NCBI GenBank assembly: GCA_003210025.1
Contig: QCNW01000007.1
Location: 10,001 to 71,647 of the forward strand
Length of the DNA stretch: 61,647 nt
Direction of reading: 5' to 3'
Origin: Pelagibacteraceae bacterium AG-426-M19
GTDB taxonomy: Bacteria; Pseudomonadota; Alphaproteobacteria; Pelagibacterales; Pelagibacteraceae
The notes under the pieces were generated by a model. It was given only the letters and a program-made list of their open reading frames with translations, did no database searches and was not told the origin of the DNA. The position numbers and the translations under genes were made by a program. Shown here one piece after another: positions 19,032 to 27,594 of this stretch (position 1 is the stretch's first letter; the number at the start of each line of letters is the position of its first letter).

Positions 19032-19862
19032 TTATTTTTTTTCTCTGAAATTGTGAGCCTTATAGACACCTAGAACGTGCATGTCTTCGCAGTGAAAAGC
19101 TAACTCCTCTAATGAATTTTTTATTTTCTTTTCATCCAAATGACCATCGATATCACATAAAAAAAAGAACGATGAAAATGAATTTTTCTCTGGAAAGCTT
19201 TGAAGCTTAGTCATATTCACTCCATTAATAGCGAAACCTGATAAGGCTGAATATAGAGCCGCAGGTTTATCTCTTAATTTAAATAAAAAAGAGGTAATAT
19301 ATTTATTTTTATCAATCTCAGGCTGAACGATGTCTTTTCCCATTATTAAGAATCTCGTATAGTTATTGTCATCATCTTGAATATTCTCTTTTAAAATTTC
19401 AAGATTGTATATTTCAGCACTTAGTTTTGATGCTATTGCAGCCTTACTTTTATCTTTTGCCTCTGAAATATATTTAGCAGATCCTGCGGTATCTGCTCTT
19501 ACGTTTCCAGATAAATTATTTTTTTTTAAAAATTCAGATGCTTGACTTAATGCTTGAGCATGTGAGTAAACATTTGTTATATCCTTTAATTTAGAACCTT
19601 TAATACCTATTAGATTATGATTAATGGGAAAAAAGATTTCTTCATAAATGTTTAATCTGTGTTTAAATATTAAATATTCTACTCCAATGTTTCCTGTTGT
19701 TTTGTTTGACTCTGGTATAATTGCTCTAATGTTACTGTTTTCACTTGCCTTCTCAAAGCATTCGTCAAAAGTTTTACAAGGAATAGTCTCTATGCTTGGA
19801 TAAAGATGTTTGGCACAACTCTCACTATAACTTCCTGCTACACCTTGGTAAACTATCTTCAT
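19032..19862 (-). CDS. pheA: Prephenate dehydratase with ACT domain
   Basis: This enzyme converts prephenate to phenylpyruvate in phenylalanine synthesis. The N-terminal YQGVAGSYSE and the NYTRFLIMG block (the TRF catalytic threonine) are present. They are followed by a C-terminal ACT domain (about residues 190-270) that normally gives feedback inhibition by phenylalanine. Its 276 residues match the monofunctional alphaproteobacterial form. It follows kdsB by 5 nt. The cycM / kdsB / pheA neighbourhood is conserved in alphaproteobacteria. Confidence 0.94.
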   Translation of the reverse strand: MKIVYQGVAGSYSESCAKHLYPSIETIPCKTFDECFEKASENSNIRAIIPESNKTTGNIGVEYLIFKHRLNIYEEIFFPINHNLIGIKGSKLKDITNVYSHAQALSQASEFLKKNNLSGNVRADTAGSAKYISEAKDKSKAAIASKLSAEIYNLEILKENIQDDDNNYTRFLIMGKDIVQPEIDKNKYITSFLFKLRDKPAALYSALSGFAINGVNMTKLQSFPEKNSFSSFFFLCDIDGHLDEKKIKNSLEELAFHCEDMHVLGVYKAHNFREKK

Positions 19863-19868
19863 TATATA

Positions 19869-20603
19869 TTATTTTTTAAATGATTTTATATAATCTTCTA
19901 GATCTTTTTTTGTATCAATGCCACTAGAAAAATAATTTGCCAATATTACATCGATTTTCATATTATTATCAATGGCTCTAAGCTGCTCTAGTCTTTCTTT
20001 GGTTTCATTTTTACTTTTCTCAAAATTTACAAATTTTTTTAAAGCTGAATACTTATATAAATATATTCCAAAATGCTGATAAATGTTGCTAGAGCTATTT
20101 TCTTTAATTACTCTTTGAAAATTTAAAGCTTCTGTTGCTGATTTGTTGGATATCTTATTTTTTGTAATAACTTTTACAATATTTTCATTTTTGTAATCTT
20201 CTTTTTTCGTGATGTTATATGCTAATGTTGAAATGTTGATATTTTTTTCCTTTGATAATTGATTTAAATTTTTAATATCTAAAGGATTAATCATTGGTTC
20301 ATCGCCTTGTATATTCATAACAAAATCTATATCTTTTAAATCTAATTTCTGAGAGGCCTCAAATACTCTATCTGTCCCATTTGTATGATTTATATCTGTC
20401 ATTATAAAATTACCTCCATTTTTGCTTACTTCTGAGGCAATTTCCTCATCACATGTTGCAACATAAACCTCTCCAATTTGGCTTTGTAAAGCTTTTTCAT
20501 ATACATGCATAATTAGAGTTTTATTATTAATTTTGATTAATGGCTTTTGAGGAAGTCTTGTTGCTGCTAATCTTGATGGAATTATTATAATTGAATTACT
20601 CAT
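19869..20603 (-). CDS. kdsB: 3-deoxy-manno-octulosonate cytidylyltransferase
   Basis: KdsB activates KDO as CMP-KDO for lipopolysaccharide core synthesis. The N-terminal nucleotide-binding motif IIPSRLAATRLPQKPL, the NIQGDEPMI metal and substrate block, and YQHFGIYLYKYSALKKF are all diagnostic. Its 244 residues are normal. With kdsD and lptB at 25.8-28.4 kb it shows that the cell builds and exports LPS. Confidence 0.96.
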   Translation of the reverse strand: MSNSIIIIPSRLAATRLPQKPLIKINNKTLIMHVYEKALQSQIGEVYVATCDEEIASEVSKNGGNFIMTDINHTNGTDRVFEASQKLDLKDIDFVMNIQGDEPMINPLDIKNLNQLSKEKNINISTLAYNITKKEDYKNENIVKVITKNKISNKSATEALNFQRVIKENSSSNIYQHFGIYLYKYSALKKFVNFEKSKNETKERLEQLRAIDNNMKIDVILANYFSSGIDTKKDLEDYIKSFKK

Positions 20604-20617
20604 ATATTCATATTTTA

Positions 20618-20634
20618 TGCGTCTTTGAGACGCA
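20618..20634. promoter_or_regulatory. 7-bp perfect palindrome between kdsB and cycM
   Basis: TGCGTCT-TTG-AGACGCA lies 15 nt upstream of the kdsB ATG and about 67 nt before the cytochrome gene. It is GC-rich compared with its surroundings. On the kdsB transcript it would form a hairpin in the 5' leader; in DNA it could be an operator. No poly-U tract follows, so a terminator is unlikely. Confidence 0.4.
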
Positions 20635-20700
20635 AATTTATAAATTAAATTTCTTATAAATTTTGTTTAACATGTTATACGAACTTTTAAGAAATAAATA

Positions 20701-21240
20701 ATGGATTCATTTGAAATAAATAAAATTATTGCAGCAGTACTTCTTATAGCACTACTTGTAATTGGGATTGGTAAAATTTCTGATATCGCTTTTCATGTAG
20801 ATAAACCAGAGAAATCTGCTTACAAAGTAGATATTCAGGAAAGCAGTCAAATTTCAGGATCAATAAAAGAAAAAACTGAGGAGAAAGTAGATATTTCTGC
20901 ATTACTTGCATTAGGAGATGTTGCTCATGGGGAAAAAGTTTTCAAAAAATGTTCTGCTTGCCATTTAGTAAATAAAGGTGGGGAAAATAAAATAGGACCT
21001 GCATTGTATGGCATAATAGGAAGAAAAGTTGCATCAAAACAAGATTATAAATATTCAAAAGCTATGGCAGCATATGACAAAGATTGGACATTTGAAGAGA
21101 TGAATGGTTATTTAAAAAAACCTCAAAGTTATATTAAGGGTACTAAAATGGCATTTGCTGGATTAAGAAAAGAAAAAGATAGGGCATCAATTATTTTATA
21201 TCTTAACCAGAATTCAGATAATCCACTACCTCTACCTTAG
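20701..21240 (+). CDS. Membrane-anchored class I cytochrome c (CycM/c552-like)
   Basis: This electron carrier likely links the bc1 complex to the aa3 oxidase. An N-terminal uncleaved hydrophobic helix (residues 9-25) anchors it in the inner membrane, followed by an acidic linker. The heme-binding CSACH is at 84-88, GPALYGIIGRKVA follows, and the axial methionine is in GTKMAFAG (near 150). Its length (179) and position next to kdsB-pheA fit the alphaproteobacterial CycM group. The 3' end overlaps argF by 9 nt. Confidence 0.9.
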   Translation: MDSFEINKIIAAVLLIALLVIGIGKISDIAFHVDKPEKSAYKVDIQESSQISGSIKEKTEEKVDISALLALGDVAHGEKVFKKCSACHLVNKGGENKIGPALYGIIGRKVASKQDYKYSKAMAAYDKDWTFEEMNGYLKKPQSYIKGTKMAFAGLRKEKDRASIILYLNQNSDNPLPLP

Positions 21241-22161
21241 TTTTCCAAAACAATACAATAGAATACTTTTTTGAACGTGAACTCTATTCATTGCCTGTTG
21301 CCACACATGGGAATTTTTTCCTAAAAATACATCCTCCTCAACCTCATCTCCTCTTGGCAAGCAGTGCAAAAAAATACAATTTTTATTTGTATAATTAAAT
21401 ATCTCTTTTTTAATTTTAAATTTTTGAAACTGTTGTTTTTTTCTTTTTTTGTTCACTTTGTCATTTAGAGATATTACTTTATCAGAAAAAATTACATCTG
21501 CATCTGAAGCTGCTTTTTTCGGATCATGATAAACAAAAATTTTTTTCTTTTTTTTTTTTACCCAATCTTTAACTTTCTTGCTTGGCGCAAATTTTTTTGG
21601 ACATCCAATACTTAATCTAAAGGAAAACTTAACAGATGCTGCGATCAAACTGTCCAAAACATTATTGGAATCTCCAATCCAACAAATTTTTAAATTTGAT
21701 ATTGGTTTTTTTTTTATTTCCTCAACAGTAAAAATATCTGATAACACTTGAGTTGGATGAGATGATGGGCTTAAACCATTTATTATTGGTATAGTTAAAT
21801 GCTTTTGAAAATCTTCAATTTTTTTATCATCATCAGTTCTCAACATGAACCCATCACCATATTTAGACAGAATTTTAGCAGTATCAGCAATCGTCTCCCC
21901 ACCTTGCCCAAGATGAAGTTCGTTAGATCTAAGTGTCAACGTTCCACCTCCAAGCTGTTTAATGGCTAAATAAAAGCTTATTCTTGTTCTAGAACTAGCT
22001 TTTTCAAACATTTGTACCAGCATTTTTCCTTTAAGAGGAGATCCCTTGTCTGGCTCTAAAGTATTTAATTTTTTTCTTTTTTTTTTTCTTTGTTTTGCGT
22101 CAACTATTATTTTTCTAAGATCTTTGCTAGGAATATCTTTTAAATTTATAAAGTGTTTCAT
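21232..22161 (-). CDS. argF: Ornithine carbamoyltransferase
   Basis: This enzyme makes citrulline from ornithine and carbamoyl phosphate. The carbamoyl-phosphate loop reads SSRTR where the family usually has STRTR. The second motif is HPTQ, and the ornithine/catalytic motif FLHCLPRGDEVEEDV is present. Its 309 residues are normal. The genes argD and argF overlap by 4 nt (22158-22161), the common alphaproteobacterial pair. The motif variations are mild. OTC activity is the best call, though other carbamoyltransferases share this fold. Confidence 0.92.
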   Translation of the reverse strand: MKHFINLKDIPSKDLRKIIVDAKQRKKKRKKLNTLEPDKGSPLKGKMLVQMFEKASSRTRISFYLAIKQLGGGTLTLRSNELHLGQGGETIADTAKILSKYGDGFMLRTDDDKKIEDFQKHLTIPIINGLSPSSHPTQVLSDIFTVEEIKKKPISNLKICWIGDSNNVLDSLIAASVKFSFRLSIGCPKKFAPSKKVKDWVKKKKKKIFVYHDPKKAASDADVIFSDKVISLNDKVNKKRKKQQFQKFKIKKEIFNYTNKNCIFLHCLPRGDEVEEDVFLGKNSHVWQQAMNRVHVQKSILLYCFGKLR

Positions 22162-23321
22162 TTTATTTCATTACAAACTTTGTTGATAATTTTTAAAGCT
22201 ATATCAATTTCTTTCTTTTTTACATTTAATGGTGGTAAAATTCTTATAACATTTTCAGCAGCTCTAATAGTCAACAATTTATTTTCCATTAATTTTCTTA
22301 TAAAATCAGTTTGGTCTTTAAAAAGTTGTAAACCAATTAATAATCCTATTCCTCTGACTTCTTTAATTATCTTTGGATATTTAATTTTTATTTTATTAAG
22401 TTCATGAATAAAATATTTTGACATTTTATTTACGTTAATTAATAAATTCTTATTTATTTGATCTAAAACAGCATTACCTACTGCCATTGCAAGGGGATTT
22501 CCACCAAATGTTGAGCCATGTGTTCCTGGCACCATGGCTTTCGCAACTTTCTCTGTCATTAGGACTGCACCAATAGGAAAACCGCCTCCAATTCCTTTTG
22601 CTATTGGAACTATATCTGGTTTTACGTTTGCGTACTCAAAAGCAAAAAATTTCCCTGATCTTCCAATGCCACACTGAACCTCATCGAGGATTAAAAGTAT
22701 TTTTCTTTGATTGCATATTTTTCTTATTGCTTTTATGCACCAATTTGGAATTACTTTAATGCCTCCCTCGCCCATGACTGTTTCAATCATAATAGCTGCT
22801 GTATTTTTATTAATTAATTTTTTAAGTTTTTTATGATCGCCAAATTCGAAATGATCAAAGCCTGGAACTTTTGGCCCAAATCCCTCTGTCATTTTTTTTG
22901 AACCACTTGCATGTATTGCTGCAATTGTTCTTCCATGAAATGAATTTTTGATACAGATTATTCTATTTTTATATTTTTTACCTATTGAGTAAAAATATCT
23001 TCTTGCAACTTTAATTGCTACTTCTGTTGCTTCCGCACCACTATTTTGGAAGATAACAGAGTCCGCAAAAGTTTTTTCTGTTAATCTCTGTGCCAATCTT
23101 TCTCCCTCAGGTATTTTAAATGCATTAGATACATGCCACAGTTTCTTAGATTGTGTATTAATTGCGTTTACAAGCTTTTGATTTGCGTGGCCAAGAGAAT
23201 TGACTGCTATGCCTTGAATAAAGTCTAAATATTTTTTGCCATCTGCAGTTATTAAAAAACTACCTTTTCCTCTAACAAATGATAAATCTTTTCTTTTATA
23301 ATTTGGGGCTAAAGCGCTCAT
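22158..23321 (-). CDS. argD: Acetylornithine / succinyldiaminopimelate aminotransferase
   Basis: This PLP enzyme of fold type I acts in arginine synthesis and often also in lysine synthesis. GAEATEVAIKVARR, the HGRT block, LILDEVQCGIGRSGKFFAFE and the PLP-lysine motif AKGIGGGFPIGA are present. The length (387) is normal. It is transcribed with argF. Because dapD and dapE occur at 55.2-57.2 kb, this protein may also supply the succinyl-DAP aminotransferase step. It diverges from gcrA. Confidence 0.95.
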   Translation of the reverse strand: MSALAPNYKRKDLSFVRGKGSFLITADGKKYLDFIQGIAVNSLGHANQKLVNAINTQSKKLWHVSNAFKIPEGERLAQRLTEKTFADSVIFQNSGAEATEVAIKVARRYFYSIGKKYKNRIICIKNSFHGRTIAAIHASGSKKMTEGFGPKVPGFDHFEFGDHKKLKKLINKNTAAIMIETVMGEGGIKVIPNWCIKAIRKICNQRKILLILDEVQCGIGRSGKFFAFEYANVKPDIVPIAKGIGGGFPIGAVLMTEKVAKAMVPGTHGSTFGGNPLAMAVGNAVLDQINKNLLINVNKMSKYFIHELNKIKIKYPKIIKEVRGIGLLIGLQLFKDQTDFIRKLMENKLLTIRAAENVIRILPPLNVKKKEIDIALKIINKVCNEIK

Positions 23322-23484
23322 ATTTACTTATATTTTTTTTTACTTTAATTGACAGTTTAATTTGCAACCTCTAGTTATAATTTAATTTTTATGTTGAAAA
23401 ATATTAAAAAAAACTTGTTTTAAATTACAATTATGCAACATCATGTTATATCAAAAAAATTACATACTAAATATTGTATTTATT

Positions 23485-23979
23485 ATGAGTTGGACAGAAG
23501 AAAAAGTTAATAAATTAAAAGAATTATGGGGCAAGGGTCAAACTGCAAGTCAAATAGCTACAATAATTGGTGGAGTTTCTAGAAACGCAGTCATAGGCAA
23601 AGCTCATCGTCTTAATTTATCATCTAAAATTAAAGCTCGCTCATCCAGCCAATCTAATAAGGGATATGATAAAAATCAAGATAGTCAATTAAAATTAAAA
23701 GGCAAAAGAAGTAAATTTAAATCTCTAATTCTAGACCAAAATTTTGAACCTGCGAAAAATTTAAATTTAGAGGAATTAACTGAAGATACATGCAAATACA
23801 TGGAAGGAAATCCAAATGAAAAAGATGCCAGTTTTTGTGGAAGAAAAAATGTAGAAAAGTTTTCATACTGCCCACTTCATTTAATGATTGTTTTTCAACC
23901 AAAAGGAAAAAAAGAAGATATCATTGATAAAGATGACGAGATGCCTAAATTTATAGAAAAAAAAATTAAATCTGCTTAG
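23485..23979 (+). CDS. gcrA: Cell cycle regulator GcrA
   Basis: GcrA is an alphaproteobacterial sigma70 co-activator that recognises promoters carrying methylated GANTC sites. The N-terminal helix-turn-helix (SWTEEKVNKLKELWGKGQTASQIA) and the C-terminal cysteine block (CKYMEGNP, FCGRKN, YCPLH) are typical. I chose the ATG at 23485 because the family begins MSWT. The open frame continues 14 codons upstream. The middle linker is Lys/Ser-rich. The stop overlaps the convergent SHOCT gene by TTAG. Confidence 0.94.
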   Translation: MSWTEEKVNKLKELWGKGQTASQIATIIGGVSRNAVIGKAHRLNLSSKIKARSSSQSNKGYDKNQDSQLKLKGKRSKFKSLILDQNFEPAKNLNLEELTEDTCKYMEGNPNEKDASFCGRKNVEKFSYCPLHLMIVFQPKGKKEDIIDKDDEMPKFIEKKIKSA

Positions 23980-24260
23980 CTTAATAATTTCTCTTTTGCC
24001 TTTTCAAATTCTTTATCAGTTAAAACTCCATCATTTCGAAGATTATTTAACCTAACTATTTCCTCTGAGATATATGTTTTATCCCCGTTATCATTTATAA
24101 GATTTTCTTGAGAATTATTGTTTATTTCATCGATATCTTCTGGTGTTGTATCTTTAAGGTTTCTTCTAGCTTCAATACCCATACTTATGGGTTTTATTGA
24201 GAAATATATAACAGCAATTAATAAAGCTAAACATAGACCTATAACCAAATAATTAAGCAT
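23976..24260 (-). CDS. Small membrane protein with C-terminal SHOCT domain
   Basis: This 94-residue protein has one N-terminal transmembrane helix (about residues 3-23) and an acidic, polar middle. It ends in a SHOCT (short C-terminal) motif, with VRLNNLRNDGVLTDKEFEKAK near 67-90. SHOCT motifs are found at the ends of many unrelated bacterial proteins and are thought to mediate oligomerisation. The specific role is unknown. It sits 1 nt after the NDUFA9-like gene on the same strand. Confidence 0.75.
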   Translation of the reverse strand: MLNYLVIGLCLALLIAVIYFSIKPISMGIEARRNLKDTTPEDIDEINNNSQENLINDNGDKTYISEEIVRLNNLRNDGVLTDKEFEKAKEKLLS

Positions 24261-24261
24261 T

Positions 24262-25221
24262 TTATTTATCTAAACTCTCTTCAGTGGCAAACTGCCCGCC
24301 AGATCTCCAATTGTAACTATATTTGTTAATTTCATCATCAAATAATTTATTAGTTTTAAATCCTAAATCAAAGTTAGTTTTATACAAACCAGATTGTATA
24401 TTATCATATTTTAGTAATTTAAGTTGGTCCTCTGTTAATAAGGGATTTGGTAATATTTGCAATATTTTAGCTGATAGATTTGCTAATGATAGAGGTAGAG
24501 GCAAAAGTATTCTTTTTTTTTTTATGGATTTTAATAGTTTTTGAATTATTTCTTTAAAAGTAAGGACCTCTGGACCAATACATTCTAAAACAAAATCATT
24601 ATCTTTAATTTGGATTGTTTTGAATATTATATCAACTAAGTCAGTAACATGTATTGGCATGAACTTTGTCTCACCATTATAATATATAGGCATTAATGGT
24701 AATCTATTTAATATTGTCATGAACCTAGTTGTAAATTTATCATCTACTGAATAAACTATAGATGGTTTTAAAATAATAGAATTTATAAAATTTTTTCTAA
24801 TTTTTTTTTCACCCTCTAATTTACTGATAGCATATTTGCTGTCTTTTGCTTCCTCTATTCCTAATGATGATAAATGTATAAACTTTTCTATATTAAGTTT
24901 ATTAGCTTTCTGTGAAAGCATATCAGGTAAATCAGTATGGATGGTTTTAAATTGGTTCTTTTTCTTTTCATACAAAATTCCAATTAGGTTTATACATATA
25001 CTGGCATCCTTCATTAATTCCTCTATTTTTTCTGGATCAAAATTTTTGATTTCAACTAAATTAAGATATCCAGGATTTGCCTGGGTCTTAAGTATATACC
25101 CAGTTCTATGAGAATTTCTTGTAACTGCAGTTACTTTATAGTTATTTTGTGTTAGCTTTCTTATTAAATTTCTTCCTATCTGGCCAGATGCACCGAAAAG
25201 TAGAATTTCTTTTTGTTTCAT
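24262..25221 (-). CDS. NDUFA9-like atypical short-chain dehydrogenase
   Basis: This 319-residue NAD(P)-binding Rossmann protein is of the complex I NDUFA9 / NmrA-like atypical SDR group. The N-terminal dinucleotide motif LFGASGQIGRNLIRKL is at residues 8-23, and SLGIEEAKDSKYAISKLEGE gives the Y-x-x-x-K pair. In mitochondria NDUFA9 is a structural complex I subunit with bound NADPH. Alphaproteobacterial homologues are common, but their role in complex I is not fixed. Its ATG is only 16 nt from the start codon of the divergent exonuclease gene. Confidence 0.88.
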   Translation of the reverse strand: MKQKEILLFGASGQIGRNLIRKLTQNNYKVTAVTRNSHRTGYILKTQANPGYLNLVEIKNFDPEKIEELMKDASICINLIGILYEKKKNQFKTIHTDLPDMLSQKANKLNIEKFIHLSSLGIEEAKDSKYAISKLEGEKKIRKNFINSIILKPSIVYSVDDKFTTRFMTILNRLPLMPIYYNGETKFMPIHVTDLVDIIFKTIQIKDNDFVLECIGPEVLTFKEIIQKLLKSIKKKRILLPLPLSLANLSAKILQILPNPLLTEDQLKLLKYDNIQSGLYKTNFDLGFKTNKLFDDEINKYSYNWRSGGQFATEESLDK

Positions 25222-25237
25222 ATATATATTCTATCAA
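25222..25237. promoter_or_regulatory. 16-nt divergent control region, possibly leaderless on both sides
   Basis: Only 16 nt separate two outward-facing ATG codons. On the plus side TATATT (25226-25231) lies 6 nt before the ATG, which puts a transcription start at or next to the start codon. On the minus side TAGAAT (25229-25234 in reverse) lies 7 nt before the ATG. Both transcripts could be nearly leaderless, with -35 regions inside the opposing coding sequence. This is inferred from spacing. Confidence 0.35.
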
Positions 25238-25849
25238 ATGAATATTGATATTAAATTACACAGAGGAGATTTGCCAGAGCAATTAATACTAAGTGACAAT
25301 ATATCTGTAGACTGTGAATTTACGGGCTTGAATGTTGAAAGGGATCAACTTTGCTTAGTTCAAATATCAACTGGCAACAATGATGCTCACATAATTAAGC
25401 TTAACAGAGAAAATTATGATGCACCAAATTTAAAAAAAATATTGCAAGATGCGGGTATTAATAAAATATTTCATTATGCTAGAGCGGACCTGCTATTTAT
25501 AAAAAAATATCTAAATGTTAAAGTGGAAAATGTTAATTGTACTAAAATAATGAGTAAAATTGCAAGAAGCTACAGTGATAAACATGGTTTAAAAGATCTT
25601 ATTAAAGAATTTACAGGCAATGACATTAGTAAAAATTTACAATCATCTGATTTTGGAGGAGATTTAACTGATAAGCAGTTAAATTATTGTGCTAAGGATG
25701 TAATTTATCTTCATAAAATTTATTATGGTCTTAATAAAATTTTAGTAAGAGAAAAAAGAGACAAATTGTATAAAGAAGCAATAAAGTTTATCTATAGTAG
25801 AGTAGATTTGGATCTAGCATCATTCAATTCGGATATTTGGTCTCATTAA
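25238..25849 (+). CDS. RNase D-like 3'-5' exoribonuclease (DEDD domain only)
   Basis: This is a 203-residue DnaQ/RNase D-type exonuclease. The first DEDD acidic pair is in VDCEFTGL (D-x-E near residue 25), with further acidic blocks in HYARADLLF and a Y-x-x-x-D motif in NYCAKDVIYL. It lacks the HRDC domains of E. coli RNase D, as many alphaproteobacterial forms do. A role in tRNA 3' trimming or RNA decay is likely. It leads the 14-gene plus-strand run, and kdsD starts on the next base. Confidence 0.9.
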   Translation: MNIDIKLHRGDLPEQLILSDNISVDCEFTGLNVERDQLCLVQISTGNNDAHIIKLNRENYDAPNLKKILQDAGINKIFHYARADLLFIKKYLNVKVENVNCTKIMSKIARSYSDKHGLKDLIKEFTGNDISKNLQSSDFGGDLTDKQLNYCAKDVIYLHKIYYGLNKILVREKRDKLYKEAIKFIYSRVDLDLASFNSDIWSH

Positions 25850-26830
25850 ATGCAAAAAAATAATATTATGAAAATTGCAAAAGAAGTAATTCAATTTGAA
25901 GTAGAGGCACTAAAAAGTTTGAGAAAAAACATTAATCATTCTTTTTCAAATGTTGTCAAAACAATTCTAAATTGTAAACATGGAAAAGTTATAATTTCTG
26001 GTGTTGGCAAAAGTGGAATTATAGCTAGAAAATGGGCTGCAACCTTTTCATCGACAGGTACTCCATCTTTTTTTTTAGACGCTACAAATGCTAGCCATGG
26101 TGATTTAGGTCAAATAACATCTGGAGATATAGTAATATTATTAAGTAATAGCGGAGAAAGTGATGAATTAAAAAATATTATTCAATACTCATCAAGAAAT
26201 AAAAATATTAAATTAATAGGAATAACTTCTAAAAAAGAATCTATTTTATTTAGAAATTCCAATGTTGCCTTTCAAATGCCAAGCATTAAAGAGGCCGGTC
26301 CTGAAAACATAGTTCCAACATCTTCAACATCCGCCCAATTAGCCCTGGGTGATGCAATTGCAATTGCTTGTATGAAATATAGAAAATTTACAAAATTTGA
26401 TTTTAAAAAATTTCATCCAAGTGGGACTTTATCTATAAAACTAAAAACAGTTAGTGACTTAATGATAACTGGAAATAAACTACCTGTTATCACAGAAAAT
26501 GCTAAAATGAAAAAAGCATTAAAGATAATAACCATTAAAAAATTAGGAGTTTTAATAGTTAGACAAAAAAATGGTAACACCAACGGAATAATTACTGATG
26601 GTGACCTCAAAAGAATTGCTCAAAAATATAAAAACTTTGAAAATTTAGAAATAAAAAAAGTAATGAAAAAAAATCCAATAACGGTTAGTAAAGATACTCT
26701 AGCAGTTTCTGCATTATCTATTATGAATTCAAGAAAAATAACATCTTTATGTGTGCATAAAAATAAAAATCAAAAAAAAACTATTGGATTAATTCATATG
26801 CACGACATTTTAAAAGCAAATATTAATTAA
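25850..26830 (+). CDS. kdsD: Arabinose-5-phosphate isomerase (KdsD/KpsF)
   Basis: KdsD converts ribulose-5-phosphate to arabinose-5-phosphate, the KDO precursor. The N-terminal SIS domain has VIISGVGKSGIIARKWAATF, then a conserved block including SHGDLGQI, and LSNSGESDEL. The C-terminal tandem CBS domains are at about residues 205-325. Its 326 residues are normal. It is followed with a 1-nt overlap by the LptC/LptA-like gene, so KDO supply is coupled to LPS export. Confidence 0.95.
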   Translation: MQKNNIMKIAKEVIQFEVEALKSLRKNINHSFSNVVKTILNCKHGKVIISGVGKSGIIARKWAATFSSTGTPSFFLDATNASHGDLGQITSGDIVILLSNSGESDELKNIIQYSSRNKNIKLIGITSKKESILFRNSNVAFQMPSIKEAGPENIVPTSSTSAQLALGDAIAIACMKYRKFTKFDFKKFHPSGTLSIKLKTVSDLMITGNKLPVITENAKMKKALKIITIKKLGVLIVRQKNGNTNGIITDGDLKRIAQKYKNFENLEIKKVMKKNPITVSKDTLAVSALSIMNSRKITSLCVHKNKNQKKTIGLIHMHDILKANIN

Positions 26831-27594
26831 TGTCTGCTAAATCTTTGTTGCAACTTATACTGTTATTGCTAATTTTTTTAATAATTGCTGGAATTTACTA
26901 CTTATATTTTTATTCTGGACCATTAAAAAATCATTTAATAGTAGACAATGAAAAAGACAAAACTAATACCAAAATTATCGAAGAAGCAAATAATAATGAT
27001 CAAGAAATACTAGAAGATGTAGTGATATTAAAAGAAAAAAATATAATTAAAACTGAAACTAGGAAAGAGAATAAAAAAGATTTATTAGATAATCAGACAG
27101 TAAATAATAAGTTAAATCCTAAAGATGAAATAAAAAAAAATGAAACAACAAACACTAAGACAGAAAATATCAAAAATTTAACAAAGGAAATTGAATATAT
27201 AACCTCAAATAAAAATGGAGATGTATTTAATATATTAGCAAAATATGGTAAAACAAATATTGAAAACTCCAAAGTTTTGGATTTAGAAGAGGTTGATGGG
27301 GTCATATCCTCAGCTTCAAGATCAAAAATTTATATTACATCAGATCATGCAAAGTATAATTACGATGATCAAAACTCAAAATTTTACTCCAATGTAATAA
27401 TTAGATATGATAATAAAATAATTACTTGTGATAATCTTGACTTAAAAATTAATGAAAACTATGCTATCGCTTATAATAATGTTGTAATTAAAGACAATAA
27501 ATCTGTAATGAAAGCGCAAATAGTAACATTAAATTTAATAACAAAGGATATAAACATTAACTCTCAAGATAAAATTAAAATATTAACAAACTAA
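26830..27594 (+). CDS. LptC/LptA-like LPS export protein (OstA-type fold)
   Basis: This 254-residue protein has an N-terminal transmembrane helix (about residues 8-27), as in LptC. A long charged Lys/Asn/Glu linker follows (about 35-125). The C-terminal beta-repeat region reads like the OstA/LptC fold of LPS-bridge proteins (ITSDHAKYNYDDQ, FYSNVIIRYDNK, AYNNVVIKDNKS). Most proteobacteria have lptC-lptA-lptB in this place, but here only one gene lies between kdsD and lptB. Sequence conservation is low, so the family call rests on layout, anchor and context. Confidence 0.72.
   Translation: MSAKSLLQLILLLLIFLIIAGIYYLYFYSGPLKNHLIVDNEKDKTNTKIIEEANNNDQEILEDVVILKEKNIIKTETRKENKKDLLDNQTVNNKLNPKDEIKKNETTNTKTENIKNLTKEIEYITSNKNGDVFNILAKYGKTNIENSKVLDLEEVDGVISSASRSKIYITSDHAKYNYDDQNSKFYSNVIIRYDNKIITCDNLDLKINENYAIAYNNVVIKDNKSVMKAQIVTLNLITKDININSQDKIKILTN

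Noticed and set aside
23443..23484. Longer N-terminus of gcrA
   Set aside because: GcrA proteins start MSWT; the upstream 14 codons are hydrophobic and unlike the family.
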